Shown: positions 27,101 to 34,959, counted from the stretch's first letter. The stretch is 64,000 nucleotides of DNA from Chelydra serpentina (GCA_037349315.1 JBAIAC010000068.1:20675001-20739000); one strand, 5' to 3'. A program made the numbers and translations. The notes: a model not told the origin generated them from the letters alone.

Positions 27101-30100
27101 AAGGATTTACTTGAATGAGTGCTATAAAACAGATATTTACTTTAGATAAAACACAGGAACAAGCCCCCATGAGAAGACGCACTTGAGGGTTTGGGGTTCT
27201 GTTTTCCAAGAAAAAAATTGCTTAGTTTATTAAGTGCTGTATATTCATAGCAAAATTGCACAACACTCAAGTGAGAATGTAAAGACACACAGATAAGTGT
27301 ATACTTTGCAAGTTCACATCTTTCCAGTATCTACTTCCCCAAACTTAATCAGCAGAAGTCTGACACTATTTAATGCCTCATTTCTTTGAGAAAACTGCCT
27401 CCCTGCAGCCCTTGCACAAGAATAAGGGAAGGTCCCCCATCAAAAGGGTAGGTTTTTTTAACATGGTCTATGGCCTCTGGCAAATTCTGATGCATGAACA
27501 GAGGAATAATCTTACAGTTCATACTCAGACAAAACTCCCATTTGAGTCAAGTGTGAGATGAAAATATTTTTCCATTTATGTTCAGTTTCCATTGTTTCAA
27601 AGTTACATGACCTTTCCATGTTGCCTGCATTCACATCTTTGCAAGAATAGGAAGCAGTGTTTCTGGACATTTGTTTAGATTAGCCTGAACAATTATCTTT
27701 GGCTAAAGAGGATATTACTAAAAACGAGAGCCACCACAACTTTAAGTGAAGAGATCAAAGAATTTGGGAAATCTATCAGATCTTCAAAAGAAAAGATAAC
27801 TTTTTGAACGGGATATGGACAATTCACAAGTTTAGAACTGTAGACAATGGACCTTGTCTGCTCCTTACTTGTAGTTTTTCCCAGAACTTACAGCTTTCCA
27901 CTGCTCAACATGCTCCAGGAATTTCTTGGAAACTAGAGACTATATATAAACTGAAGACATGAACTTCCTCTTGGCAGGTAGGTCTTGTATGTACTTCACT
28001 GTAATAAGACAATTCTTAGAACAATGGATTTCACCTACATCCAGGTTGCCAGTCACATCCTCTTGAGGAAAAATGCAATACTTTTTCCTCTTTAAGTGGA
28101 TACTTCCTCAGAACCAGTTTCTGAAGACCTCTGCTGATAGTCCTCTTTACAATGTTATGAAACAATTCAGATACTATTCAGCTTCATACTTTGTAATTAC
28201 ATTGTTTTTGAAGAAGTCACACTGATCAGATTTTGCATACATTTTGATTTACCAAATGAGAGAGTGGAAAAAGTGTTTACTTGCCTGAACATCAAAATCT
28301 GGAAGAAGGCGAGTGATTGCCTGTGAAGAGAGATTTGTAACATATTAATGCAGATATGAATTGCAGCTGCAAACTTAATCTAACTTAAATAAGTATACTT
28401 GTGTAAAGCTCCCAAATTTACAAAAGACCAAATTTGATAGTGCCCCCCACCAAAATACAGCAAGATTTCCATTACCTTCAATGGAAGTTTTACTCAGCAA
28501 GAGAAGAACTTAGCCCCAAGTATTTTACAGACACTAGTTATGCTTCAACAGATATACTTGCTTAATTTATAGAATACAGTGAAGTACAGAGAAGCTAATG
28601 ATTAACCTAAAGTTCTGAATTAAGTCAACGGACAAGTCAGAACTGAGACTAGAATCCAAGAATTTTAACTCCCATTCCAGCAGCTAAATAGCACTCTTTT
28701 AGGGCTTCCTTACACTGGAAAGTTACATTGTTAGAACAGCAGTTCTCAACCAGGGGCCCCTAGGGGGCTGCAAGCAGGTTTGGGGGAGGCGGGGTCACCA
28801 AGCAGGGCCATCTGGGGTAGAAAGCCAAAGCGCTGCCACACAGGGTTGAAGCCTAGGCCCTGAGCCTTGCCACCCAAGGCTGAAGCTGAAGCCTGAGCAA
28901 TGTAGCTTTGTGGGCCACTGTGGCATGGGCCCCAGGCAGTTGTGCTGCTTACTACCCCCTAATGCCAGCCCTGGCTTTTCTATGCAGAAAAAACAGGCTG
29001 GGGCACAGGTGGGATGTGGAGTTTATAGCATGTTGGGGGGAGGCCTCAAAAAGAAAGGTTGAGAACCCATGTTTGAACATGCACTAATGTTTCACAGCTC
29101 ATTTATGCAGCTGTTACTCATTCATGTGAGTTTCCACTGAAGTCAGTGGGACTACTTGGCTGTAAGGCAAGAGAGATTTAACCCTCAGCATAAACAAGGC
29201 TTGTGATGCTTAACCCTGGTGTCCACCCTATGGTTAATCAACACTAAACAAGCCATTAAAGGCTGCCCAACACAAAGTAGGCATACGGTACCACTTCCCC
29301 ACCTGCAAACAAAGAGGCTTTATAACCTCCTATAAAGAGCTAAATGTATGCCATTTTAAATATTTCTACATGCAATAATAAAATAAAGAATGTGTACATA
29401 TTAGATGCATATATTTTGAGAACAGAATTTAACTAGGAAGGAGAAAGTTTCTATATGGTGGCTGAGGACAATATGGATAAGAGCAGCAGAACCTGGAACT
29501 TCATATTCATCAAGCTACACCAGGGAAAGGGCTGAAAGGAAAAATATACATGCAAAAAGAACAGACTGAGACCCCCCTGGAGGCAATGAGGCCCCAGAAG
29601 ATTAAACCAGGATACTTTAGTGACTAACATTTTGGTCTTGACCAATAGCATCATGATTAAAAAAAGACTATTCGAAATATAAAATGAAGCCTCAATGGAA
29701 TGATTGCTCTATCAGAAGTCTGAGTCTGGATTACAAGAGGGCTACAGAACCAAGGTATTTGTATTGGTGGCTAGGCAAATCTGAGATTTTACTGCACAGT
29801 GAATGTAAAGTTTGTAACCCCAAAAAGCATCAGGATGAGAAGTTTCTGAAACCTGAGTGCTGGTCCTGTTTAAAAAAAAACACCAACCAAAATCCTCCCA
29901 TCTTGTAGGAAATCGGTTGTGTTTTAACTGGGAACAATGTTATACATAGATTCATAGACACTAGGGCTGGAAGGGACCTTGAGAGGTCATCGAGTCCAGC
30001 CCCCTGCCCTCATGGCAGGACCAAACATGTCAGACAGCACTGGAAATGTTAAGGGTAGAACGCATAACTATTTTGTTTATTCACCACAGGGTTTTGTGGT

Positions 30101-31805
30101 ACTCTAGAGCTGGAAAGCAGGTAAATAATATGCATCCAGAGAGATTGCATGCTACTTCTAAGACTGCTTGTGTGTTTAGAGCCAAGGTAGCATCCTGAGT
30201 TAGAGTATATTATATTCCTCTTTTGCTCAATAAGAGGAATTTTTCATCTGCCCATGACTGAGATCCAGAGAGTTCTGCAGTGTTTTATTAGCGATGTCAA
30301 TACCTTTTAGAAATACATGCTTAAGGTGAGACTTCAGCGGTCAGACCCTTAAGCTCAGTGCTTCTCCTCTTCATGCAAATATCACCTGGAATTTAAAGTA
30401 AGAGGACTGTTTCTAAAGAGCTTACCTGCTCCTCTTACCCAGATTCCAAATGGTTTTCATGCAAACATTCTTGACAATAAAGGATAATAGAGAACTATTT
30501 TAACACAACTGAAACAAAATGGTTTATGAGTGGATTTTCAAAGTTGAGGTTTCACTAAGCTTAATGAAAGTGGGTGGATAAAGAGAAAGTTACAAACATA
30601 AGAAAGAAATACTTGTGGCACCTTAGAGACATGCTGAAATAAATTTGTTAGTCTCTAAGGTGCCACAAGTATTTATTTCTTTCTTATTTTCTTTTTGCTG
30701 ACACAGACTAACACGGCTACTACACTGTAACCTTACAAACATAGGAGTTTAGAGTTCTAGCATGGGAAACAGTGCAGAAAGAAGTGCAAGATTTACTGTT
30801 GACAGGAATAACGGCTATATATGTTAAGATTAAGAAGGGCAAATTTGAGAGATCCATTCATAGGCAATAGAAAACGGTTTGCTAAGAATGTATTCCCATT
30901 ACAGCAACTTTCCACTCAGAAAAAGAGAAGGCAAAATTCTTTGCCTAGAATTGCACAGATTAACAGAACAATCTGGCCTACATCTTTGAGACATTGGCGC
31001 TGCTTCATGGATCATTGGGATGAGATGTTCTAGGAATACTGGTGCTTTCCAGCCAAGTACTGTATACAGATTATCTAGAATAGTGCTAGTGCTATTCATG
31101 ATTAGGATGGCCATTAAACTCGAATGCTGTGGACAAAAAAGTTGGAAAAATACTCCAATACTGTACATGGGGGAAGACAATTAACATTAAAGTAGAAACA
31201 GTGGTATAAAGAGAATAAGGGTGTTTAAAACAGCGCAAAAAGTGTGTAAAGTGCTTCTATCAGTATGGCTTATTTTTCTGTAAATTTATCAGTATATACA
31301 TACACAAAATATAACTGCATCCACATTAGATAATTGCACACCAATGTAATTATCAGTTTCTAAACAGAAAAATCAACGTGGTATAAAAATTATGCTGCCC
31401 AGCCCTAAGCATGAGGAATGGCTGAAAGGAAAAAGAGAAGGACAACCTTCCTTGCTCTGTGTCCTAGTATGATCTGTATTAAGTTTTATTTCCACAGATG
31501 AAGGAGGCAGGGGCAATGGGGGGGGGGGGGGGGAGGATTGAGTATACATGGTTTGTTTTTTAGAGGACTAGATAACAAGGCCCAATCCTACTCTGATTTT
31601 CAGACAGCAAGATTAGCCCCCAGTGTTTCCACATACTCTGTTTAGAAAAAGGCAAATGTTAAATTGTTAAAATTCTTTCATATGAAAAAATGCAGTTCAA
31701 GCAAGTCCGAGACTACAAAATGTAACTGTTTAGTTAAATTACCTCATCTTTCTCTACCAGAGGTTTCACCTCTGCGAGGTGAGCATCCTGGAGCTCCATC
31801 GACAT
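79..31805 (-). CDS. NDRG1: NDRG1 coding region, 5' part (nine exons; 3' exons beyond the window)
   Basis: Spliced CDS on the minus strand, joined from 31805-31743, 28320-28285, 14121-14016, 10108-9988, 4447-4385, 2985-2925, 2474-2388, 1545-1489 and 182-79. All junction phases agree, giving about 232 codons with no stop. The product is an NDRG-family protein: an alpha/beta-hydrolase fold without catalytic activity, a cytoplasmic and membrane-associated stress- and hypoxia-responsive factor in other vertebrates. Diagnostic stretches are [10 protein letters not shown] near the N-terminus, [17 protein letters not shown] (residues about 50-66), [20 protein letters not shown] (about 80-99), [12 protein letters not shown] (about 134-145) and [16 protein letters not shown]. 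The nucleophile-elbow position has glycine, not serine, as expected for this non-enzymatic family. NDRG1 is preferred over NDRG2/3/4 from [16 protein letters not shown] and [13 protein letters not shown]. The C-terminal third, including the NDRG1-specific decapeptide repeats, is off the left edge. Confidence 0.96.
183..1217. other. Intron 9 remainder, nothing recognised
   Basis: This is AT-rich, apparently unique intronic sequence between exon 10 and the 7SL retrocopy. No repeat family or conserved motif was recognised. Confidence 0.6.
1227..1433 (+). pseudogene. 7SL (SRP) RNA-derived retrocopy in NDRG1 intron 9
   Basis: The first about 110 bases match the 5' part of vertebrate 7SL RNA: GGGCGTGGTGAC, CCCAGCTAC, GGGAGGCTGAGGCTGG (1266-1281), TTCTGGGCTGCAGTG (1303-1317) and GCTATGCCGATC (1319-1330). 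The remainder, to 1433, is only loosely alignable with the 7SL S domain. The copy is flanked by an exact 9-bp TSD, ATTAGCATT, at 1218-1226 and 1434-1442. It has no poly(A) tail. It is shorter than the about 300-nt RNA and is not expected to be functional. Confidence 0.8.
1489..1545 (-). CDS. NDRG1: NDRG1 exon 9 (residues 180-198)
   Basis: The acceptor ATTGTTTAG precedes 1545 and the donor AAG|GTAAGC follows 1489; length 57 nt, phase 0 at both ends. It encodes [19 protein letters not shown], which corresponds to the cap-domain helix of NDRG1. Confidence 0.96.
2388..2474 (-). CDS. NDRG1: NDRG1 exon 8 (residues 151-179) with very weak donor
   Basis: The acceptor AAATTGCAG precedes 2474. The peptide is [20 protein letters not shown] followed by GWMDWAATK, 87 nt, phase 0 at both ends. 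The donor is AAG|GTTTAA, which lacks the usual purine at +3 and G at +5. The boundary is fixed by family alignment (ATK|ISG) and no better GT lies within 40 nt. Skipping would keep the frame but remove part of the fold. Confidence 0.94.
2925..2985 (-). CDS. NDRG1: NDRG1 exon 7 (residues 130-150; pseudo-nucleophile elbow)
   Basis: The acceptor TCTGTGTAG precedes 2985 and the donor TTTGCT|GTAAGT follows 2925; length 61 nt. It encodes [20 protein letters not shown]. Catalytic alpha/beta hydrolases have G-x-S-x-G at the elbow, while this segment has glycines and no serine, as in all NDRG proteins. It ends in phase 0. Confidence 0.97.
2986..4384. other. Intron 6, no repeat recognised
   Basis: AT-rich sequence of about 1.4 kb between exons 6 and 7. 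I saw no element with terminal repeats, TSDs or family motifs. Confidence 0.5.
4385..4447 (-). CDS. NDRG1: NDRG1 exon 6 (residues 110-129)
   Basis: The acceptor TTCCTGTAG precedes 4447 and the donor TTTGG|GTGAGT follows 4385; length 63 nt. It encodes [20 protein letters not shown], with split Gly codons at both ends. Phase 2 in, phase 2 out, matching exons 5 and 7. Confidence 0.97.
4790..5115. repeat. Palindromic interspersed repeat with tRNA-like B-box motifs
   Basis: The left half reads GGTTGGGGCACTCACTCGGG...AGACCCCAGGTTCACATCC. The right half holds the reverse form, CTTAAACCTGGATCTCCC...AGTGAGTGCCTTAACCA. Both carry a GGTTCAAATCC-like B box in opposite directions. The family name is not known to me. 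Confidence 0.55.
5116..6769. other. Intron 5 segment, only a C-tract
   Basis: No element was recognised apart from a 14-base C run at 5633-5646. The short frames here have no family features. Confidence 0.5.
6833..6897. repeat. Short imperfect palindrome, MITE-like
   Basis: GGCCAAATTTCAGTGGGTGG and CATTGCAA are mirrored by TTGCAATGCCACTCAAATTTGGCC after a short loop. The same words (AAATTTGACC, GGGCCAAAT) recur at about 6786-6930, suggesting the core of a small hairpin element whose outer ends I could not place. Confidence 0.5.
7229..8631. other. Intron 5 segment, nothing recognised
   Basis: Intronic sequence following a 15-base G run (7214-7228). No repeat family or exon was identified. 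Confidence 0.45.
8632..9802 (+). mobile_element. Solo LTR of an endogenous retrovirus-like or LTR element (about 1.17 kb)
   Basis: It begins TGTGACGGTGTACC and ends ACCAACCCATCACA, i.e. inverted TGTGA/TCACA termini. The flanks CATCG and CATGG are a possible 5-bp TSD with one mismatch. It contains a TATA-like CTATTTAAACC near 9089. No gag, pol or env sequence is present. About 50 bp after 9802 (TATTAAAAGCGTG...) may be the start of internal sequence. I recall this as a common turtle repeat, but the superfamily is not certain. Confidence 0.65.
9988..10108 (-). CDS. NDRG1: NDRG1 exon 5 (residues 69-109)
   Basis: The acceptor is TTTTTTGAAG, which has a non-pyrimidine base at -3 and -4. The donor is TTGG|GTGAGT. 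Length 121 nt. It encodes [20 protein letters not shown] followed by [19 protein letters not shown], the most conserved block of the NDRG domain. It ends after two bases of a Gly codon (phase 2) that exon 6 completes. Confidence 0.97.
10451..12066 (+). mobile_element. LTR element split by a LINE insertion
   Basis: The left piece begins TGTGATAGACCCAGGCC (10451-10487). It resumes at about 11406 (AAGGCAGATATACTGG) and runs to CTCTGCCACA at 12066. TGTG...CACA termini and a TATA box (AATATAAAAG, about 11566-11575) support an LTR. The LINE at 10488-11388 interrupts it. There are no clear host TSDs and no coding region. Confidence 0.6.
10488..11388 (-). mobile_element. Tx1/L1-like non-LTR retrotransposon, 5'-truncated 3' end
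   Basis: The minus-strand frame 11351-10869 carries a reverse-transcriptase zinc-binding motif: [17 protein letters not shown] followed by [11 protein letters not shown]. It then shifts frame into the continuation ending [18 protein letters not shown] (to 10603), so it is a broken ORF2 C-terminus. The 3' end is CACTTCCCGGATCCCAATA. Flanks GTACAACAGAATAG (10474-10487) and GTACAAGGGAACAGTAG (11389-11405) look like a degenerate TSD. A shorter copy lies at 37421-37822. Confidence 0.75.
12310..12440 (+). repeat. Turtle tRNA-derived SINE, 5'-truncated
   Basis: GCCATTTAGGGATCTGGGGC followed by AAAAATCTGTCAGGGGACAG and GACTGGACTCAATGACCTTT is the 3' body of the same SINE subfamily seen at 48969-49155. 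The tRNA-related head is missing. Confidence 0.75.
12441..14015. other. Intron 4 segment, nothing recognised
   Basis: Mostly unique-looking AT-rich sequence. A weak MIR-like patch (GGAGCAGGGACCATGACTCT, about 13095-13114) is too short to call. Confidence 0.45.
14016..14121 (-). CDS. NDRG1: NDRG1 exon 4 (residues 34-68 and first base of codon 69)
   Basis: The acceptor TATTTGCAG precedes 14121 and the donor AATC|GTAAGT follows 14016; length 106 nt. It begins [14 protein letters not shown] and ends [10 protein letters not shown], the start of the alpha/beta-hydrolase fold. The terminal C pairs with AC of exon 5 to make the His of HKTC, so the exon ends in phase 1. Confidence 0.97.
15639..16920 (+). 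mobile_element. hAT-like TIR element with 8-bp TSD, carrying a nested element
   Basis: The left end TTACTATTGGGGGAATTCT and the right end (reverse complement TACTGGAGGGCATTCTGCAC) form a degenerate TIR. The flanks TCAGTAGC (15631-15638) and TCAATAGC (16921-16928) are an 8-bp TSD with one mismatch, the hAT hallmark. The AT-rich outer parts are interrupted by a GC-rich block that is itself an element. No transposase frame was found. Confidence 0.65.
15947..16533. mobile_element. GC-rich TIR element nested in the hAT-like element
   Basis: The left end ACAGGTGCTGACTTTGG mirrors the right end GAGTCAGCACCTAT, and CCAGTGGGTGCT mirrors GAGCACCCACA. The interior is purine/pyrimidine-rich, with a 13-base G run at 16224-16236. 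Its open frames (up to 160 codons) are low complexity. TSDs are unclear. Confidence 0.5.
17319..18414 (+). mobile_element. Solo LTR (about 1.1 kb)
   Basis: It begins TGTGACACTATC and ends GGGAATGTCACA, a perfect TGTGACA inverted terminus. Flanks ACAAT (left) and ATAAT (right) are a possible 5-bp TSD with one mismatch. A 17-base G run at 17722-17738 lies inside. No internal viral genes are present. Confidence 0.65.
18932..19627. mobile_element. Mariner-like non-autonomous element (TA TSD) inside CR1
   Basis: The TIRs CCGTATATACTTGTTCATAA and (reverse complement of the right end) CCATATATACTCTATCATAA are bounded by TA at 18930-18931 and 19628-19629. The CR1 sequence resumes exactly across the junction. 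The interior has a second inverted pair (CAGCTTATGA) and an 18-base G run at 19560-19577. No transposase was found. Confidence 0.7.
19918..20235 (+). mobile_element. hAT non-autonomous element with exact 8-bp TSD, inside CR1
   Basis: It begins CAGGGGTCGGCAACCTTTCA and ends ATAGGTTGCCTACCCCTG. The TSD GGCTAGGC is exact at 19910-19917 and 20236-20243. There is a 17-base G run at 20167-20183. It is too short for a transposase. Confidence 0.88.
20880..23286. other. Intron 3 segment, nothing recognised
   Basis: AT-rich sequence with A-rich simple patches (about 21080-21120 and 21290-21340). No exon or repeat family was identified. Confidence 0.45.
23287..23531. mobile_element. MITE with TIRs and internal palindrome
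   Basis: The ends CAAGGCTATGTCTATAATGG and (reverse complement of the right end) TAAGGTTATGGCTACACTAC match as TIRs. The centre is a 16-bp palindrome, GTTTGTCAGCAGGAGA/TCTCCTGCTGACAAAC-like (about 23410-23443). It belongs to the same broad 'GGCTA(C/T)ACT' TIR group as the elements at 36199, 38232, 39785 and 49869. Confidence 0.6.
24408..25177 (+). mobile_element. LTR-like repeat (about 0.77 kb)
   Basis: It starts near TGATGCAGTGCTATAAAATC and ends GGGAACCCTGACA. It has a TG-repeat tract (24541-24557) and a polyadenylation-like AATAAAATCC at about 24829. I recall it as a recurrent turtle LTR. TSDs are not clear, so the ends are approximate. Confidence 0.5.
25965..26320 (+). mobile_element. 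hAT-like non-autonomous element, older copy
   Basis: It starts GCAGTGGTTCTCAACTAGGG and shares the body GGCTGAAGCAGAAGCCTGAG with the better preserved copy at 28739-29071. The right TIR has decayed to AGGTTTAAAAG. Confidence 0.6.
26448..26533. repeat. Small hairpin element ending in A/T tracts
   Basis: TTTTTTTTCCAGAGGTGCTG is mirrored by TGCTCAGCACCTCTGAAAAA after a loop of about 40 bases. The T-tract and A-tract are complementary, so the whole can fold as one hairpin. Confidence 0.65.
26992..27017 (+). repeat. Poly(A) tract, 26 bases
   Basis: Uninterrupted A run in intron 3. No retrocopy was recognised directly upstream, so it may be a simple homopolymer. Confidence 0.9.
27018..28284. other. 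Intron 3, exon-3-proximal segment, nothing recognised
   Basis: Unique-looking AT-rich sequence up to the GC donor of exon 3. No repeat family was recognised. Confidence 0.45.
28285..28320 (-). CDS. NDRG1: NDRG1 exon 3 (36-nt exon; residues 22-33) with GC donor
   Basis: Twelve codons, [12 protein letters not shown], correspond to the ITGLLQEFDVQ segment of NDRG1. The acceptor is CTTCACAG. The donor is CAG|GCAAGT (intron bases 28284-28279): a GC-AG intron with every other donor position at consensus. No GT in register is available nearby. The exon is in phase 0 on both sides, so skipping it would remove 12 residues without a frameshift. Confidence 0.93.
28739..29071 (+). mobile_element. hAT non-autonomous element with near-exact 8-bp TSD (intron 2)
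   Basis: The TIRs are GCAGTTCTCAACC and (right end) GGTTGAGAACCCATG. The flanks TTAGAACA (28731-28738) and TTTGAACA (29072-29079) match at 7 of 8. Same family as 25965-26320. Confidence 0.75.
29943..30045 (-). mobile_element. CR1 LINE 3' end
   Basis: ATAGATTCATAGACACTAGG then CTGGAAGGGACCTTGAGAGG and GAGTCCAGCCCCCTGC: the reverse-oriented CR1 3' UTR, beginning with the octamer-type terminal repeat. Confidence 0.75.
30601..30732 (+). mobile_element. Penelope-like insertion, inverted-repeat form, exact 11-bp TSD
   Basis: The left arm AGAAAGAAATACTTGTGGCA...CTTAGAGAC (30601-30630) is the reverse complement of the right arm starting GTCTCTAAGGTGCCACAAGT (30651), apart from a 4-base AAAT indel. 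The loop is 20 nt. A single tail, GACACAGACTAACACGGCTAC, follows the right arm only. The TSD TTACAAACATA is exact at 30590-30600 and 30733-30743. The tail and the AAGGTGCCAC core match the element at 34781-35041. Assignment to Penelope-like elements is from memory of this terminal sequence. Confidence 0.65.
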
Positions 31806-31821
31806 GGTTAATAGTGGATAT
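31743..31821 (-). CDS. NDRG1: NDRG1 exon 2 (start codon; residues 1-21)
   Basis: The acceptor TTTTGCAG precedes 31821 and the donor GAG|GTAATT follows 31743. Sixteen nt of 5' UTR come first, then ATG at 31805-31803 in the context AACC-ATG (A at -3). The peptide is [20 protein letters not shown] plus E. The start is fixed by alignment with the NDRG1 N-terminus. A second in-frame ATG lies two codons later (31799-31797). The exon ends in phase 0. Confidence 0.95.
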
Positions 31822-32524
31822 CTGCAAAAATCAAGAAAGCTTCAGCATATTTATGTTCTTATTTTATACCAAAGAGTTTTAAACAGATGGGGGGGGGGGG
31901 GGGGGGGAGACCACTTCCCACCTCCCAGAGGCTCAGATTAAAGGTTGTGAATTTGCTGGGAAGTATACACACCACCCCCTTTCCCCCACCCCCTAGTTAG
32001 AATATGAAGGTTACAAAATCAATTAACACTGCACAGAAGTGAGGCATGGATGCTATAGCAAAAGCTAGAATGATACACCCTTGAGTGACATGAACACAAA
32101 GTATATTCACAAGGAGTCAGAATCAAGGTTCCATGGGTACTTCTGATATGTCCTAATCAGAATATTTGATTTTGAAAAAATACTAGGGTTACAAAGTAGG
32201 CTTGCCCCCATCTAGTTTTCTATATTTATGGGAGTGGGAGAACACAAAATTCCAATATATGCTATATACATATATGCTCATTAGCAGTTTTTGAATCTTG
32301 GACAGATTTACAGCACAGACCTCTACCACTTTAGCTAACAGAGTAACCAGCAGCAAATGTAAACTGATTTCCTCCACATGGACAGCCACAAGAGGGATGC
32401 AACACTGCTATTTGCTGGACAATAGACAGTGGGAATCAGGATACTTGCATTCTGTTCCTGGGAATGTCACCTAGGAGCAGAAGTAGGAGACAGCATAGCT
32501 AAGGATATGGATTTGGCACAGTCT

Positions 32525-33050
32525 GAAAGGTAGTGTGGCTAAGTGGATAGGATTCTGGATTTATTCCATTAGACACCTTGGCTCTGCCAGAGATGACTGT
32601 GCTCAGAGAGAAGTGCACAGTAATATTAACACAATAGTGGTAAAGGTGCAATCTGAACTCCAGTCATATGGTTCCCAGACCAGTACACCTAGACTAATGT
32701 TTTTTGATGTGGTAAAGTAGGCTGGTGCAGGCAGATTAAAGCTTGACTGAGTAGTGGTGATGGGATTTCCAGAAAATTAAGAAGCAAGTGTTGAACAAGT
32801 TTGGCTGTGCAAAGGCCTAGCAAGTTTCCAGAATTTAGGGATCTGGATTACAATACATCCAAATTGGACAACTTTTCATAGGGGATCGCAATATTCCCAA
32901 AGCTATCCCTGTCAAATTTCAGTTCCAAGTTTTCTGCTTCAAACTCCTGATTATTAATCATTTGTATTGTGGTAGCACCAGGAGATAACCTCACTATACT
33001 AGATACACTTGTCTGCCCCTACCCTAAGGGGCTTTCAATCCAAGTATGAT
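32525..33050 (+). repeat. CORE-SINE/MIR-like fragments
   Basis: GTGTGGCTAAGTGGATAGGA (about 32533) resembles the tRNA-related head of MIR-type SINEs. TTGTATTGTGGTAGCACCAG with ACCCTAAGGGGCTTTCAATC (about 32961-33046) resembles the body repeat also seen at 37830, 60545 and 63910. Old and diverged. Confidence 0.4.
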
Positions 33051-33146
33051 CAAGTGGTAGCAGCAGCACCCTGATCAGACATTTCTGCAGCATGACGACT
33101 GCAGGTCCAGCTGGAAGCAGTTAATCCCTGAGTAGAAAATGGTTGA

Positions 33147-33877
33147 GTAAGGCTGCAGGTTTGTCATGGTCATGAAAGTTATGGATTTTGTGACTTCTGC
33201 AGCAACTGGCATGCCTGGCTCAGGGGCAACTCAGGCAGCCCCTGCACCAGTTGCACCAGCTGCTGCTGGGGCACTCAGGTCACTGTGCCCCCCTCTCCCC
33301 CCAAGGGCAGGGGATGGAGCACAGGATGGGTTGAGGTAGGCTCTGGCCTGTGCTTACCTGGGGGCTCCCAAGAAGCAGACATCCCCCTAGCTCAGCTCCT
33401 AGACTGAGGTGTGACCAAGCAGCTCTGCATGCTGCCTCTGCCCAGAGCAATGGTTTCACAGCTCCCATTGGCCGGGAACTGCAGGCAATGGCAGCTGCGG
33501 GGGTGGTGCTTGCAGGTGGAGGCAGCATGCAGAGCTGCCTGGCCATGCCTCTGCCTAGGAGCTCAGCAAGGGGGATATCACCACTTCTGGGAAGCCCCCC
33601 AGGTAAGTGCTGCCTACAGCCTGCATTACCCTATCCTGTGCCCCAACCTCCTGCCCCTTCCCACATCCAAACTATGCTGCTGCTGCTGGGGGGGGGGGGG
33701 GGGGGGGGCAGGAAGCACAGAGCCAGGTAGGGAGCCAATCTTCCCCCCCCCCCCCATCAAGTTTTAGTCAGGCGTATATAGTAAAAGTCATGGACAAGTC
33801 TTGGGCCATAAATTTCTATTCATTGCCATGACCTGTCTGACTTTTACTAAAAATACCTGTGACTAAAATGTAGCCTT
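33147..33877. mobile_element. TIR element with GC-rich internal inverted repeat
   Basis: The left end TAAGGCTGCAGGTTTGTCAT and the right end (reverse complement TAAGGCTACATTTTAGTCAC) match as degenerate TIRs. Inside, AGCTCTGCATGCTGCCTCTG (about 33420) is mirrored by GAGGCAGCATGCAGAGCTGC (about 33519). It includes a 21-base G run (33688-33708) and a 13-base C run (33743-33755). Open frames of up to 126 codons are low complexity. Confidence 0.55.
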
Positions 33878-34827
33878 AATTATGAGCACCTGGGTGGTAA
33901 TTACTGGGTTAAGGATGTAAGTGGGAGAACATAAGTAGAAGAAACAGAAAGCAAAGAGTAGCTGTGCTAAGGAGGAAGGCTGCATGGAAAGTGCCTGCTA
34001 CAAGATGCTTGTGTTATGTTCTGGGTGTAGAAGTGCAGAGGAAAAGATACACATGGTGAAAGGGAAACAGCCTGGACATGTTTATGACAGTGAGTTGACA
34101 CCAAGTCTACAATCTGAAGTACTAAAGCTATTCAAAGTGGTCAGGAGACCCCCCCACTCCCCCCCAAAAAAAGTTACTAGCATGACTATTTTCCACCCAA
34201 TCTTGTTTTCTAAAATGGATTTACCATTTTTGCTTAATTTTTCCAGAAAAAAGTTTCAATCTGAGGTAGAGATACTTTGCCTTCATTTGCAGTTTCTTGT
34301 AAGGGAAAATGTTAGGCAACCTTGAACAGAAATCTATGAAATCCATATATACTACTGTTCACAGTAAATGCACTATTTAAAAACTAGAGATGAAAAAACA
34401 GCTTCATGAAAAAGCTGCAATTTCTCTATTGTCTGATAGCCCAAAAAATCCTAGCTAAAACTGGGAGACTGAAATAATGTTAACCTGTCACTGAATTCTA
34501 CAATATGGACTGAAGAATGCAAAAACAAGTGTCAGTTTGTTACAAATCCATTAGTTTCATTCAAGTTCCTAAAAGTAATGCAAGCATGTCTTCATAAGGG
34601 ATTGTGAAAGGTATGATTGCATTTTCCCAGTATTAGGTTGGAACGACACCACAACTTGTATTTTTGTGGTAGAAATACCCGTATGTGTTTACATGGAATG
34701 GTTTAGGTTTCCAGGAGGTTAGAACACAAAACAAAGGATTTGAAAAGCCATGCCAGAAAGAATACCTTAGATACCTTATGAAGCGACAAAGGGTCCTGTG
34801 GCACCTTATAGACTAACAGAGGTATTG

Positions 34828-34865
34828 GAGCATAAGCTTTCGTGGGTGAATACCCACTTCATCGG
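34828..34865 (-). other. Hammerhead-ribozyme-like core, left arm
   Basis: Mirror copy, on the minus strand, of the motif at 34922-34959, identical because the palindrome arms are identical. See that entry for the pairing scheme and the deviations. Confidence 0.4.
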
Positions 34866-34921
34866 ATGCAAGCAGTGGAAATGTCCAGGGGCAATCCCCT
34901 GGACATTTCCACTGCTTGCAT

Positions 34922-34959
34922 CCGATGAAGTGGGTATTCACCCACGAAAGCTTATGCTC
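34922..34959 (+). other. Hammerhead-ribozyme-like core, right arm
   Basis: The core CCGATGA (34922-34928) stands where the hammerhead consensus is CUGAUGA. Stem II is GTGGGT/ACCCAC (34930-34935 with 34940-34945) with loop ATTC. GAAA is at 34946-34949. Stem III is AGC/GCT (34949-34951 with 34956-34958) with loop TTAT, and C34959 is at the cleavage-site position. Deviations are C for U4, one extra A before stem II, and no local stem I. Penelope-like elements are known to carry hammerheads, but this copy is probably inactive as it stands. Confidence 0.4.

Noticed and set aside
34922..34959. Calling the palindrome motif an active hammerhead ribozyme
   Set aside because: No stem I can be drawn locally, the core has C at U4 and an extra A, and the arm would be sequestered in the long duplex. 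Kept only as hammerhead-like.
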